Below, piece after piece: positions 1 through 11,689 of a DNA stretch of 64,000 nucleotides. Below the pieces are notes generated by a model. The model saw nothing but the letters and a program-made list of their open reading frames with translations, searched no databases and was not told the origin of the DNA. This DNA is from Symsagittifera roscoffensis (lineage: Eukaryota > Xenacoelomorpha > Acoela > Convolutidae), in assembly GCF_963678635.1 (NCBI RefSeq), contig NC_087066.1, positions 67,529,477-67,593,476 on the forward strand, read 5' to 3'. The stretch's first letter is position 1; every line of letters starts with the position of its first letter. Both the position numbers and the translations under genes were made by a program.

Positions 1-1740
1 CATGAGTTTGTTCCGCTTCCGGTTCGAACTCCACTTCCGGTTCTGATCGATCGTCGATCCAATCTCGATCCATATCATTCACCAAGTCGATTTCTTCTAG
101 CATCGCCACTTCGTCCAGTCCCACTAGCGAGTCCATGACATCACTTACAACTATCCTGTCTACAACGAAATCCTCGCCGTACGGATTGTATTTCTTCTCG
201 TTTTTTCCTCTCTTGCTCTGGCGTGTTTCCATAGTGAGAGGAAAGTCAGGTTGTATTCCTTTGTCAATTTCGATTTGTCCCGGGCAGTCCCAGTCTTCCT
301 CGGGATAAGGTAGAGTTTCATCGTCCACCTCTACTCGCTCGGTCAACTTGAGGTCCAGTGGTAGGTCGCAATCGTCCACCACCTCATTTCCGTCGTTTTT
401 GTCGCGAGTACCCCTTTCATTCACTTCACAAGCAGGATCCACTATCAAATAGTCTCCTTCTTGCATGTCCGCTGGGATGCACCATTCCTCTGACGAGGCA
501 TTGTGTGGTTTGATATTTTCGTAATGAGCTGCTCTTCCAGTGCTCAATCGATAAAAACGACACCCTTGGTGCACCTCTGTTATCTGAAATGGACCACGCC
601 ATTTCCTTAATAATTTTTTGGTTCCTTTTGGTGGAAGCATTTCCTGGAACACCCAGACGTAGTCGCCAACTGAGTAGGCTTTCGCATCGGCTGTCCTTTT
701 ATCAAACCTCCTCTTTTGTCTAACTTGCGCCTGTTGCGTGTTCCTCCTGCATAAGTCATTGAGGTCCTGTTGTCTTCTAATAACATCCCGCACGTACGTT
801 TGCGGTGCTGTCCTCTTCCCCTCATATTCAGGGTAGAAAAACGTCAACGGGAGCGCTTTTTCATGACCCGTTAACATCATGTGCGGACTAATTCCCGTGG
901 TGGAATGCTCCGTGCTGTTGTAAGCACCCATCACTTGCGGCAAGTGCTTGTCCCAGTCATCCATGTAACGCGAGCAATGGACTCTCAGCATATATACCAG
1001 TGTGCGATTTTGCCTCTCAACTAGGCCATTCGTTTGCGGGTGATAAGTGGTCGAGTGGGCCTGCGCTATCTGCGACCTTTTCATTAACACCTTCGTGAGA
1101 TCACCCAAGAATGCTTTGCCATTGTCCGATTGGAACGTGATGGGGCAGCCATGCCTCGCTATCCACACATTTATCAAATGATCGCATGTTTCTTCCGCCG
1201 ATGCTGTCATGCAGGGTGTTGCCTCCGCATACTTCGTAAAATGGTCGATCATTACCAGCACCTGATTATAGCCCGTTGCTGTCATGCAGATTTTCTGATG
1301 ATCAATTTGCACCACTTCGTTGAAACCTGACGACTCTATTGACTGTAGGGGGAACCTTAGTTTCCTGGGATCCTTCGCCTGCTGACATGACAGGCATGCG
1401 GCGATCCACTTCTCACAAGCCTTCTTCAATCCCGGCCATTCGAATCGTTTCTGTATCCTATTATACACTTTGTCCACGCCTTGATGGCCCATCTGATCAT
1501 GTGAGCGAAAGAGCAGTTCGGTCTGGTACAACTGTGGTAACACGATTGAATTGTATTTATAGAGGACCTTGTCCTCCTCTTTTCGTTTGCAGGCTACGAT
1601 TCCGTCCTTGTTCAGGTACAACAAGTCGTTTCGCTTCAGGTAGAATTGCTTTAAGATCTTGTAGCTGTCTTCTTCCAAGTCTCCCTTATCAGGTGCTCCA
1701 TTCTCGATCCATCTCTTCAGCTCGTCATTCTATCATTTCG
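1..1740 (-). CDS. pol (integrase part): gypsy integrase, open to the left window edge
   Basis: An uninterrupted minus-strand frame runs from about 1740 to base 1 and leaves the window. It begins with a zinc-binding H-H-C-C region (HDQMGHQ, then CLSCQQ), followed by the DDE catalytic core: first Asp in VVQID, second in FQSDNG, Glu in NGLVERQ, with 35 residues between the second Asp and the Glu (DD35E, as in retroviral-type integrases). A basic region and an acidic, Asp/Glu-rich tail follow (bases 1-480). It would insert the retrotransposon cDNA into the host genome. The upstream junction to the rest of pol is broken by a frame change near 1735, so translation in one piece is not possible in this copy. 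Confidence 0.9.
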
Positions 1741-3082
1741 TTGAGCCCTTAGGAGATCCGACAGCCTGTACCTGGCTTTCAAATACGTCTTTACCACGTT
1801 CATTTGCCCACTCATTATCTCCGGAGCATGAGCATCGTCCATCAACTTGACACACCATATCTTTTTCAAAGGCGTCGCTTCCTGCACAGATGGTTCCAGA
1901 TTGGTACGGACGACCGTACCATGTGGCAGCAATCTGGTTGGGCGTTTCGAAACTGCTATCAGCTCGAGCTCGTCTGCGGCATTATCTACCACAGTGCCCT
2001 CTTCATCTGAGGTGTATCTGTCCCTGTCTGGATCCTGATGCGTTTCTCGGTCCAGCCCACGCTGCTTCCAGTCTACCAATAAGGAGTGGATTGCGATCTC
2101 CGACAGAGTCGACTGATTCCCCAACATCATATTCCAAGTTGTCTGAGATGTTTCTCGACTCCCCGGACAAAACTCTGTCCATCGGTCGCTTCGAACCCGA
2201 CTCCCCGGACAAAATTCTGCCCCTAGGTGGTCTCGTCAACCTCTCCTCGGATAAGTCGTCCTGCACGGGCTCAAAGGTGTCTGACTCCTCAGACGAGTCG
2301 TACTTGACTGGCTCGAAGGTATCAGACTCCCCGGACATTGTCTCGTCCACGGACGAACAATCTGGGCTCGGCTCGTATTCTTTTTTTGCATCCGTGAAAT
2401 GCACTCTCCACGTGAAGCTAGATTTCGACTTGATACTGACTTCCTGAGTGGTTTGGTTCTGATTCAGTGTTCCATATTCAGTGAACGAAGTTCTCAACAA
2501 GACCTCCTTTGGCATCGAGCTCACCAGCTGGTTGACTATCGACCTGCAATCCCGTTCAACGCCTCGGCTGCGAATGGACGGTGGCCTCTTCTCTGTTCTC
2601 TCGGTGACAGTCAACCGCTGCATGGTCTCCATCCACTCACGATCATGCCTATCCACTTCCCTGTCCAACAAGTCACGGAGTTTTCCCATGACGTCCGGCG
2701 CCACGCTCACCGTCCTGTTCAATAGAGCCATGCTGTTTATACCTAGTCTGGTAAGTTCTTGCTGTACCAAGTTGGATCGGACTAGCAGATCCAACGGAAT
2801 GGGCTCGCCTCTGGCTAAAAGTTTTATCTCCGCGGCCGTCTCTACTGGAAGGTCAGGGTGTCCGGGTATAGGATGCCCTGACTTGTCTAACCACCTAGTA
2901 AGTGGCAGTTTGTCGTAGGTTTCTTTGTCCAGAAAGGAAAACCCGTCTTTGATTTCTGATTGGTTAGCCTGTTTCTCCTCGAGGCGCTCATAAAATTCTG
3001 TCTTTTTACTGAGGCTATCTGCGTTCTGGTGCTTGTCACGGGTACGGTGCTCTATGATCATGTGGTATCCATCTAGGCGCAC
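1717..3082 (-). pseudogene. gypsy pol, RNase H end to integrase linker, frameshifted
   Basis: Two overlapping minus-strand frames (3082-2003 and 2130-1717) together span the stretch between RNase H and the integrase. The upstream part retains the typical end of gypsy RNase H (HRTRDKHQNADSLSKK). It then turns into a long, charged, Asp/Ser/Glu-rich linker with a short motif (SDSFEPV-like, LSGES) repeated several times. Frame changes near 2030-2130 and 1735 separate the pieces. The linker has no function I recognise. Confidence 0.75.
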
Positions 3083-3180
3083 GATCCAACGACCAATATA
3101 TAAATTTGGTCCATCGAATAGGTTTTCAGCCAGGCAAGGGCACGATTATCCACACGTAACTTGAAGGGAGCACTCCCCAA

Positions 3181-3657
3181 CTAGGCTCTGTATTTTTCCA
3201 CGAAAGTGATCACCGCAAACATCTCCGCTTTTGGTGCGCCGTACTTCATTTCAGTATCACTCAGGACTTTACTCCCGTAGGCTATCGGACGAAGAACCGT
3301 TCTCCCGTTCCACTCCTGCTCCTGGTGAAGTATGCTCGATATCGCAACCACTGATGCATCCGTGTCCAGCACGAACATCCCCTTCTCTGTTGGCATGCCG
3401 AGGACCGGTGCCTCGCAAAGTTCACGTTTGATGTTTTCAAATGAAACTTGTGCCTCATCAGTCCCAGTGAACTTTTTGCCCTTGTTTCTCATCAACCTCT
3501 GCATGGGGTATATTTTGTCAGCATACCCCTTGATGAACTCTCGATAATAATTAGCGAATCCCAAAAAACTCATCAGCTGGGTATCTGTCTTAGGCGCCTT
3601 CCAGGTCAGCACCGCTTCAACCGCTTCAGGATCTGGTCTCACTCCATGTTTGTCCAC
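3181..3657 (-). pseudogene. gypsy RNase H domain, bounded by nonsense codons
   Basis: This minus-strand segment continues the reverse transcriptase frame after a TGA at 3685-3687. It holds the RT connection and RNase H start: FLGFANYYREFI, then FVLDTDASVVAISSILHQ with the first catalytic Asp, and KAEMFAVITFVEKYRA. It stops at a TAG (3181-3183) where the family continues with a Tyr-like position, and the next part is in another frame near 3100. RNase H degrades the RNA strand of the RNA:DNA hybrid during reverse transcription. The two stop codons look like simple point mutations, so the copy is dead. Confidence 0.85.
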
Positions 3658-3684
3658 CAGGCGGCCCAGATACTTTATGGAATC

Positions 3685-6600
3685 TCAGAGGATTTCACAC
3701 TTAGAGGGCTTACATTTCAGACCCGCCTGCTTCATGCAAGAAAACACCTCCTCCAACCTCTCTATGTGGTCTTCTAAGGTTGGTGTTGCGATCACGACAT
3801 CATCGACATAACACATGATGAGATTCCCGTATTTCTTAGTGACGCTCGTGAGTGCCTGGGCCATCAGTCGCTGGAATGTGGCCGTCGCATTGCACAATCC
3901 GAATGGCATCTTCTTCCACTGGAACAATCCCAGCTCACACGCGAAGCCTGTTTTCTCTCGATCTTGCTTTCTGAGTGGCACTTGCCAGAACGCAGAGCCC
4001 AAATCCAACGTCGTGAAGAACTTCGCGTCTCCCAGCTTGGATAGGCTCTCATCGATGCGGGGAATCGGGTATGCGTCCTTTATAGTCACTGCGTTCAGAT
4101 AACGGATATCACAACAAAATCTGAGTTGTCCCCCTTTCTTTTTCGCCATGACCACGCCACAAGCCCATGGGGACTTCGACGGCTCGATCATGTCGTACTC
4201 CATTAACATCTCGATTTCCTTCCTACACGCTTCTGACTTGTTTGGGGTCATTCTTCTCGCCCCTTCCCTATGAGGTACCGAGCCCTCTTCTATCTCAATC
4301 TCGTGTTCTACAAAATTACAACAACCTATGTCGGCCTTATCTTTCGAAAAAACGTCTGCGTTCCGATTTAGCACCGCTCTGAGCGAATTTAGTTCCTTGT
4401 CTGATATTTTACCCTTCAGATGTTCTATCTCAGGTAGGACAGGTTTATTCGCTGCTAACTCTGCTTCTGTCGGCCTCACAGGAAAGTTGGAACAACTAGA
4501 CAGCCCATCATCTGTTTCCGACTTCATTGAAAACAATTTCCTAGAAGATTTCAATTCATTCACTCTCTTCATTATACATTCTTGGTTCGCATGTAATGGA
4601 CATTTAGTTACATCAAACTTTTTCAAGTTCTCCACACTCTGAAAGTCTGTGTTCAGAGGCAAAGCGTAGCCAAGTTTCTTTCCCCTCTGTATTGTCACTG
4701 TTGTTGCTTCTGTGTTCAATAACACACTCACACACAGTCCGCTCTGAGTGAGTGAGAAGCTTCTTCCTAAAATAGCCGAGCTTTTACTGTTTGGATTTGG
4801 TACCAGACAGACCTGTCTGTCATCGCTGAGTTCATTCAAGTTCCTCGTCCTAAACGTCGCTACTACGGCTTGGTTTGGTTTTAATCTAACTTTTCGATCC
4901 AGAAAAAACGGCACCTTGGCCTGGTTAATTAAGATCTTATTAAGGGGTCTATTTTCATACTTTCTCTCAGGATCCTTCATCCTAATCAACCCGTCATTGA
5001 GATCGATCGTGACGTCAAAGTTGCGCACGAAATCCCTTCCTAAGATGAACTGATCGGATTCGTCCAAATTCTCCACTACTAGGAAGCTCATCCAAAGATG
5101 TCTTCCTCCTAGCTGCAGTGAAATGATCGGGGTTCGTCCAGTCACATAGATCGCTCCCTGATTGGCCGCTGCCAACCTGATGTTTGTCATTATGAGATCC
5201 GACCTCTCGAAACCCATGTCGGTCCAAGTTTTGACTGGCATGACACTAACCACTGCTCCCGTGTCTAGCAGTCCCTTTACTGAAAGTTGTCTGACTTGCA
5301 CGTCCAGCACGTGCGCAGCCAGATCGGCCTCGCAACCTATATGCACCGCATCTTGTTCGAGCATCGCGTTGTGTCCGATTCGTCTAACCTTCAGCTCCTC
5401 TTGACCGATGTATATCCGGCCAATCTGATTGTTCGCATCAGTTAGGTGAGCTTTCGTGTAGATATTGATGCCATCCACATTCATTAGGATCGGGTAAGGG
5501 CCATGGACATCAATATAATGTCCATCCACTTTCATCAGCCTCGGACCTCCCGTTGTGAGCAGCGCTCGTACTGCCCTGGAGTCCAGTTTGGGATCTTTCT
5601 CCCTCAGGTAGTCTGCATAGATGTCCAGGTGGACTAGTGTAATTTCGGATGGTTCACTCAAGTTCTTGACCACCTGGTGCCCTGCGACTGAGATGATGGA
5701 CATTATTTTGGTCCCCTCCTTCGTCATGCCGAAAGTACTACCAGATAAAACGTTCAATTTCAGTCCCTGTTTCCTGGGTTCCTCTTTGTCTTCTACTTTA
5801 GTCGTTTTACCCAGAACATTAAAACTTTCCCGAAGATCTGTGCTCTCCAGCTCCGACCTTACCCATTGCTCCACTTCTTTCGTGGCTAGGTCCTGTTTGA
5901 CATTCTGCAGCGCTGTCCTTGCCGCCAGGCCGTAATCCACCTTGAGTGGGCTAGACGACTCTGCCTCGAGGTTCGAGGCTACCACCTCGTCAGGCAGTGT
6001 CTTTACCTTTTTGGTCGTGAAGGTGCTCGGTGTCGTCTCCTTCCTCCGATATTCAGCCTCGTTCATCAGACATGCTCGACTGGCCTTGACACCCGAAAGC
6101 GCCTCTTCGTGGCGGGGATGTTTCGCGTCCGCTACTGCATCCTTAAATTGAGTACAATCCGACTTGAAGTGTCCCTCCAAATTACAGAAGAAACACCTCG
6201 GACCATATTTCATGATGAGCCCTCTGACGTACTCTTCATGATCCTCGTCGGTCGCGTCGGCGTCCTCGAGAAAGTAGCCTATCGCCTTCATGTTCTGTTT
6301 GTATGCAGAACACGCGGAAACGTGATGGTCCATCGAACCACAATTCGCACACGACCTCCTTTTATCCATGTCATCGCGAGTTTTGTACCAACTGGAATTC
6401 GCACCAGTGTTTGTCCCGCTATAGTTGCCATAATTGCTGTAACGGTTTTGCGCCCTCGGTTTTATGAGTAAATACTCGCGTGACTTCATACGCAAATCGT
6501 CGGGCGTGGGTACCTGGTCAAGCGACAGGGTGAAGTGTGTGGCCAACATCGTCTTCAACTCCTCACTCCCTACTCCGTCCATGAACTTCGAAGCAATCGC

Positions 6601-6909
6601 CAAGTTTCGCTCGGATATTCTCTCATCTGGGTTGCTTCTCCTCCTAAGCAATTCAAGGTCGTCCAAAAATTTATCTATGGATTCGTCATCTCTTTGACGC
6701 CTCTTTTCGAACTTCACCATAGCCTGGTGCCCTTGTACTCCAGAGCCGAAACGATTCAGCAGGATGTCGAATATCTTGCGAGCGCTGTCTCTCTCATTGG
6801 CTCTTTTCGCCATTATACAACTTAATGCAGTACCCTCCAGGTTGCTCGTCAGCGCGCTGCACTCTTGTTTCTTGGAGAGATTCTCTTCCTCAAAGTGTAA
6901 CTTCATCAC
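3685..6909 (-). CDS. gag-pol: gypsy gag C-terminal part, protease and reverse transcriptase (1074 codons)
   Basis: The longest open frame in the window. Residues 1-155 resemble the helical retrotransposon gag domain. Two CX2CX4HX4C zinc knuckles follow at about 187-200 (CANCGSMDHHVSAC) and 239-252 (CFFCNLEGHFKSDC), for RNA packaging. The aspartic protease signature LLDTGAVVSVMP lies at about 547-558. The reverse transcriptase occupies roughly 870-1070, with the fingers motif MIEPSKSPWA, the palm motif TLDLGSAFWQVPL, the MPFGLCNA motif and the catalytic YVDDVV box near the end. It ends at a TGA (3685-3687) inside the RT thumb/connection, beyond which the same frame continues into RNase H. Gag and pol seem fused in one frame here. 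Confidence 0.92.
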   Translation of the reverse strand: MMKLHFEEENLSKKQECSALTSNLEGTALSCIMAKRANERDSARKIFDILLNRFGSGVQGHQAMVKFEKRRQRDDESIDKFLDDLELLRRRSNPDERISERNLAIASKFMDGVGSEELKTMLATHFTLSLDQVPTPDDLRMKSREYLLIKPRAQNRYSNYGNYSGTNTGANSSWYKTRDDMDKRRSCANCGSMDHHVSACSAYKQNMKAIGYFLEDADATDEDHEEYVRGLIMKYGPRCFFCNLEGHFKSDCTQFKDAVADAKHPRHEEALSGVKASRACLMNEAEYRRKETTPSTFTTKKVKTLPDEVVASNLEAESSSPLKVDYGLAARTALQNVKQDLATKEVEQWVRSELESTDLRESFNVLGKTTKVEDKEEPRKQGLKLNVLSGSTFGMTKEGTKIMSIISVAGHQVVKNLSEPSEITLVHLDIYADYLREKDPKLDSRAVRALLTTGGPRLMKVDGHYIDVHGPYPILMNVDGINIYTKAHLTDANNQIGRIYIGQEELKVRRIGHNAMLEQDAVHIGCEADLAAHVLDVQVRQLSVKGLLDTGAVVSVMPVKTWTDMGFERSDLIMTNIRLAAANQGAIYVTGRTPIISLQLGGRHLWMSFLVVENLDESDQFILGRDFVRNFDVTIDLNDGLIRMKDPERKYENRPLNKILINQAKVPFFLDRKVRLKPNQAVVATFRTRNLNELSDDRQVCLVPNPNSKSSAILGRSFSLTQSGLCVSVLLNTEATTVTIQRGKKLGYALPLNTDFQSVENLKKFDVTKCPLHANQECIMKRVNELKSSRKLFSMKSETDDGLSSCSNFPVRPTEAELAANKPVLPEIEHLKGKISDKELNSLRAVLNRNADVFSKDKADIGCCNFVEHEIEIEEGSVPHREGARRMTPNKSEACRKEIEMLMEYDMIEPSKSPWACGVVMAKKKGGQLRFCCDIRYLNAVTIKDAYPIPRIDESLSKLGDAKFFTTLDLGSAFWQVPLRKQDREKTGFACELGLFQWKKMPFGLCNATATFQRLMAQALTSVTKKYGNLIMCYVDDVVIATPTLEDHIERLEEVFSCMKQAGLKCKPSKCEIL

Positions 6910-6911
6910 CT

Positions 6912-8587
6912 CTATCCACGTATCAATGCGCAGCCGTCTGACTCGTCTTTATATGACTTCGGCTTTTTCAGTGTCCTTCTTGACCTCTCTCCTCTCTCGG
7001 TTGACTTCGAGAGCTTAGTGATGAATGTTTCGAGAGATCTATTCAGAGGCTCAAACATCGAGGCATACATCGTTGTGTCCTGTGAGACTGTAGTCAGATC
7101 TGGTACTGAACTGACTTGTGGCACAGTTGGCAACCTTGTCTCCGGGGTGGCGTCTGCCTCCGGCGGGACTGGATTCGTCCAGCCAGGCCTCGACGGGGCT
7201 GCCCTTGGCCGCTCCTTGTTTCTAGGTTCGTAGTTCGTTCTCGAGCCTTGCTGGGCTCTGGCATTGCTGCCCGTACCATCTCCATCACTCGCATGGCGTG
7301 AGCGCTCCCTTGGGTTGGAACGCTCCTACCAATTGCTCCCATTCAGGATCGCGTCAAGCTTCCGCATCATTAAGACTTTGCATCTAACCTTTTCTCCAGG
7401 CTAGTCATCGTGTGGGCGTAGGTACTATCATGATCGTTCAACAATCGTTCGATCTCCCTGGCCATCCTAGCCTCTCTTTCGTATGACTCCTTGTTTGCCT
7501 GTGCCAGGCTCTCCGCCAGGCATTGATCGGTGTTGCGAATCAACTGAGCCTGATCAACCCTCGCCTGCGACTTCACGTGCGTTAGTTCGTCTCTCAGATT
7601 CTCTTGACCTTTGTGAGCTCTCTCATCAACCTGATCTATTCTTTTAGTCATGTCCCGTCTCAGTTCATCTTGACCATTCATTACGCCAGCGAACATGTCA
7701 CTTATGTCGCCAGTGGCCCCAAATGACGGGGTTGGTCCCAGAGAAGATTAGGTCAACTGCGGCTGCAGCCTGGTGCTTGATGATGCACCGCCTTTTTGCT
7801 TGCTCATCGACGTCATTAATCTGTCGAAGGTTGATGACGCTCCCATCGTTATTCCATCTGACATGGGCCTGGTCGGCGAGGCTGACGACGCCTTCCTGCT
7901 CATATCGTTCCTTGGGCACGGTGTGAAGTTCATATCCGGATGGGCTATCTCCGGGTAGTCATAACTGGAAGTTAAACCTACAGTTGGTAGTGACGCCATG
8001 CGCTCGTCGTACAAAGACTTCCAACTCTTCTTGGCCTTCGAACCCGGTTGTTCTTCACTCGGGCTTATACTCGACATCATCGCGTTGTTGCTCTGCTTGG
8101 CCAGAGATGAGTGGGTACTAGCCGAATGTGAGTATTTTCCCCTCCACCTGTGACTCTTGGTCTACGATTTGGACATCCCCTTAAATAACACTTCCTCTCG
8201 CGGCTCGACCTCGGAACGCTCCGAGGTCTCCTCCGTCCTCTCGACTTCCTCCCGCTCGAGGTCCTCGCTCGGCTCAAAGTCGGGTCGAATGAGCGTCTGT
8301 TCTCCCTCGTCAAAGGGGTCCACAAGCGTTTCGCTCGCGGTTCCGGCTTCGGCGCTCCGCCTTTGATCGGCATCGAGGGTTTTCTCGCTCCTTAATCTCA
8401 TTTCGCTCACTGAAAGATCAAGTTGACCTTTAGTCGATTCGGTTTCGGCAAACACGTCGGAGGCGCTGCTAAACGAGGACTGGCTACGCCTAGTTTTAAA
8501 TTTTTGCGTGCTGTCCTTGCTCAGCCTGGGAATCTTAGTAGTCAATCCTAACGAGTCCCTGCGCTGCATGCTTTGTGACAAAAACAA
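6912..8587 (-). pseudogene. gypsy gag N-terminal region, broken into several frames
   Basis: Four minus-strand open stretches (8587-8162, 8080-7748, 7696-7370 and 7342-6912) follow one another without overlap into the long gag-pol frame. They share its codon character and are rich in Ser, Glu and Arg. The 7696-7370 piece looks like a coiled coil (heptad-like Leu/charged pattern, with runs such as MAREIERLLNDHDSTYAH). This is the expected place for the start of gag, so I read them as a single gag start region broken by stops or frame changes. It is possible that some stretches are genuinely separate small frames. Confidence 0.55.
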
Positions 8588-9000
8588 TATTCGTATGATT
8601 TACTGGCGACGCACACGTACCGCAAACAAATTCAAGTTAAATTACTTAACGCTGCCTCCTCGATCTCGTAAGTATCCAAAGTGTCCCTTAGGTTTCTCAA
8701 TGACAATCTTAGTGACTCAGTTAGAGTTACACACACACAGGGCCTGCTCAATATTGATATAATGCTAACTCAACCCTGTCGTATAGTATAACAGCATCAC
8801 AAAATTTTTACAAGATATAATCAACACACAAAACACAACAGATAATCAGATAAGAATATCCTACAGGTGACAGCGACCTTTTGTCAGTATCAATTTATCG
8901 CCACACAATTTATCAAGTCACTGCTTTGTTAAAATTAAACAATCTTTGATAAAAAGCAGTGATGATTCAGAAACAGATCAATAAAACTTAGTCTTAAAGA
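8588..9000. other. retrotransposon leader, no gene seen
   Basis: AT-rich DNA between the gag start region and the tandem repeat at 9010. I see no open frame worth reporting. By position it is the untranslated leader of the minus-strand gypsy element. Confidence 0.45.
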
Positions 9001-9009
9001 AAAAGACTT

Positions 9010-9345
9010 CCCCCAATCGGAACGATCCGAAAGAACAAAGCCCAGGACACAGTCTTCTCAAGTGGGTGTGTATTTGCCTAATACACTCACCAATGTCTTC
9101 TTTTAGGTGCCCTGCGATTGCCCGAGCTGTCCTATTAAGTGGCTCAAGGCATCCTCTGATCGAAAATTTCTAAAGTCTATGAAAAAGCTCTCCCACACCC
9201 GGACTGCTCCAAGTGCACGAGAGTAGGGAACAACTTTTCTTCTCAAGTGAGTGTGTATTTGCCTAAAACACTCACCGAGGTATTCCTTTATTTGTTCCCG
9301 GATTGCCCGAATTTTCCTATTAAGTAGCTCAAGGCAACCACACAA
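9010..9345. repeat. two-copy tandem repeat, unit about 190 bp
   Basis: Two head-to-tail copies (about 9010-9195 and 9196-9345) share the order CTTCTCAAGTG, GTGTATTTGCCTAA, ACACTCACC, GATTGCCCGA and CCTATTAAGT.GCTCAAGGCA. They lie in the leader of the gypsy element, between gag and the LTR-like region. Mismatches are scattered, so the duplication is not recent. Confidence 0.75.
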
Positions 9346-9559
9346 CCAAAATCACAATCAAAAAAAAATTTTTTTCGGTACTTCTGATACACCCGATCTA
9401 GAATCCAAAGTTGATCACGAATTTCCGGGTCAAAATGGGCTCTTGTGATCCTAATAAGCACGCCTAATATCCTAATATGATTTTGATTAAATGGTTATTT
9501 TCCGTTTCCCAAATTGCCACAGAAGGTTTCCTCAAGTTTCTAACAAGGAAGGTTGTTTA

Positions 9560-11620
9560 GAAGGTTTAAGACACACCGGAGGGTTACTTCGGAGGGTTGC
9601 TAAAACACTTAGCCTACTTCGGAGGGTACCTTAATCACCCAAGTTACTTCGGAGGGTCCCCTTAAATTTACTAAGTAGGGTCAATAAGATGCTTAATATG
9701 CTCCGGAGGGTTGCTTCGGAGGGTACCTCCAAAATTCTCAAATTTCTGAGCTTCACTTAGAAGGGCCTTCAATTAACTTTAGAAAGCGTAAAAACAAGCT
9801 AAATTCTCTAGGGGGAGCTGTTTTAACTTCTTTGGATGATCTCGTGGAAATTTTCCACAAAGGAGGGTTGCTAAGGGGTTTAGCTGACTCCGGAGGGTTA
9901 CTTCGGAGGGTTCCCCAAAAATCAAGAAAAAAGGTTATGTTACCGCGAAAAAGTTTCCAAAAGCGGTCCACCTGACTTAAAACTAGGTTGGCTGACACGG
10001 TCAACCTTCCCAGTTGGATAAAAAGGTGTTTTGATAATATTTTCTGCCGCTCGGAGGGTTACCTACGATTTGGACCCTCCGAACCAACAAATTCTGAAAA
10101 ATTTTTCTTTTCCAGGATTATCAACCCAAAAACGGTTGTGGTCCGAAAAAGTGGTCCAAAACGTCGACTTATGGTACCAAAGTTATCCCGACCGGTTGGC
10201 TAGTCTTTGAGAAATTACCAAAAACATGTTTGTCCAAATGGCCTTTTTTCACCACCTATATAGGTTCTGAGAGACTTTTTCCGCAATTCCTATCGAAAGT
10301 GCCTAAAAATAATTGAAACGAGCGTAGTAGCCCTGTATGGCACTGGAATAGTGCAAAAAACCGGATCAAAATTGGTTTGGACACAAAAATTTGGCCAATA
10401 ACTATCAAATTTGGACCCTCCGATTCCTTCCTTTTCCAATCCTTAAGTCGTTAGCTCTATCTACGGAGCTAATCAGAGGGTTACTCAAGAATTTTTCTGG
10501 CAGCCGAGCACGTTATGCTAGCACGCTCCTAACTCAAAAAAAATTTTATTGCTCTAACTCTAAAAACTCAAAAACTCGATCCCCAAAACAGATTGACAAA
10601 ATTTAGAAAATTATCGAAATTTTGATCGAAAAATTTTGGTTTTTTCCAACTTTTACTGAGTCTTCGTTCACGCGGTTTCCTTAGTTAGGGGGATCGAACT
10701 ACGTAGCTACTCCCTATGTAGAAGCTTTTTGTTGTTCGGAAAAGCTCGATTATCCAAAAATTTGGGGGTCTATAGTTTACCAAAAATCGATAATTTTCGA
10801 CGAAATTTTGGTGTTTCTTGGGTCTAAATAGGAGATAAGTAATATATAGTAAGGACAATAACCTATTAGTAGTCGTTAATGAATAGTACTATACCCTCCT
10901 TTGCACCAAAATACCCGAATTAAGACCCTTAATTCGGAAATTTGTAATCGATGGAGGGTACAATCGGACCGCGCCAATCGTGCCCCCCACCACTTAAGTT
11001 TTAATGAAATAGTACCCGAACGATACTAAAATTGCTTCAACGATACCCAACAGTCGTTGCGGATGTTGTCCCTGATGTCCCTGTTGAGTGTGGAACACGT
11101 TGGTCAGCTTGCCACTCTACCCTCCGGTCACCGGCAAAATTACCATTAACGTGCTTAAACACTCAAATTACACTCGAGGGAGGGTATCCAACCCTTCTCC
11201 AAAACACACAATCTTTCTATCAGAAACGATATAAATCAATCTGAAACAACAACAAATAGGAAGGTCAGATCACATCTCGTCCGGAAATAACATATAAACT
11301 GTCACTTTACGTTTTTTACTGTTTTTGGTCTTTTTTGGATTTTTTTACTGTTTTTTGTACTTTTTTGTTTTCAAATAAATTTGTTTTTGGCTTTTTGTTG
11401 GTTATACACTATTTTTGTTTGGTTTTACCCTTTCTCTTTAATTGTTTTTGGTCTTGGGACCTCGGGACAAGCGGGCTCATGACCTCCCACCTAACCCTCC
11501 GGCCCCCGGAAATTTCGGTGTTAACTAAGTTAAAAAGCTAAATAGTACTGGACGGAGGGTACGCACTAAGGCCTCTAACTTGGGCATACGCCCGGAGCGG
11601 AGGGTTCGTCGCTGAAACGC
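9560..11620. repeat. dispersed GGAGGGT motif region in the gypsy 5' region
   Basis: The heptamer GGAGGGT, usually as TTCGGAGGGTTAC or CTCCGGAGGGTTGC, occurs about ten times between 9575 and 10060. It recurs more sparsely to 11610, also in inverted form (ACCCTCCG at about 10070, 10417, 11120 and 11494). On the element's coding (minus) strand it reads ACCCTCC. No coding frame is convincing here. By position the region is leader or part of an unusually long LTR. Confidence 0.7.
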
Positions 11621-11689
11621 TTGCTGATCATGATGGTCTTATGCCTTTGACAGGCCCACCCAGGAGCGCCATAAAAACGTCCAAAAATA

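Noticed and set aside
1339-2918. Several plus-strand frames of 100-185 codons
   Set aside because: They lie opposite the gypsy pol coding strand and mirror its codons.
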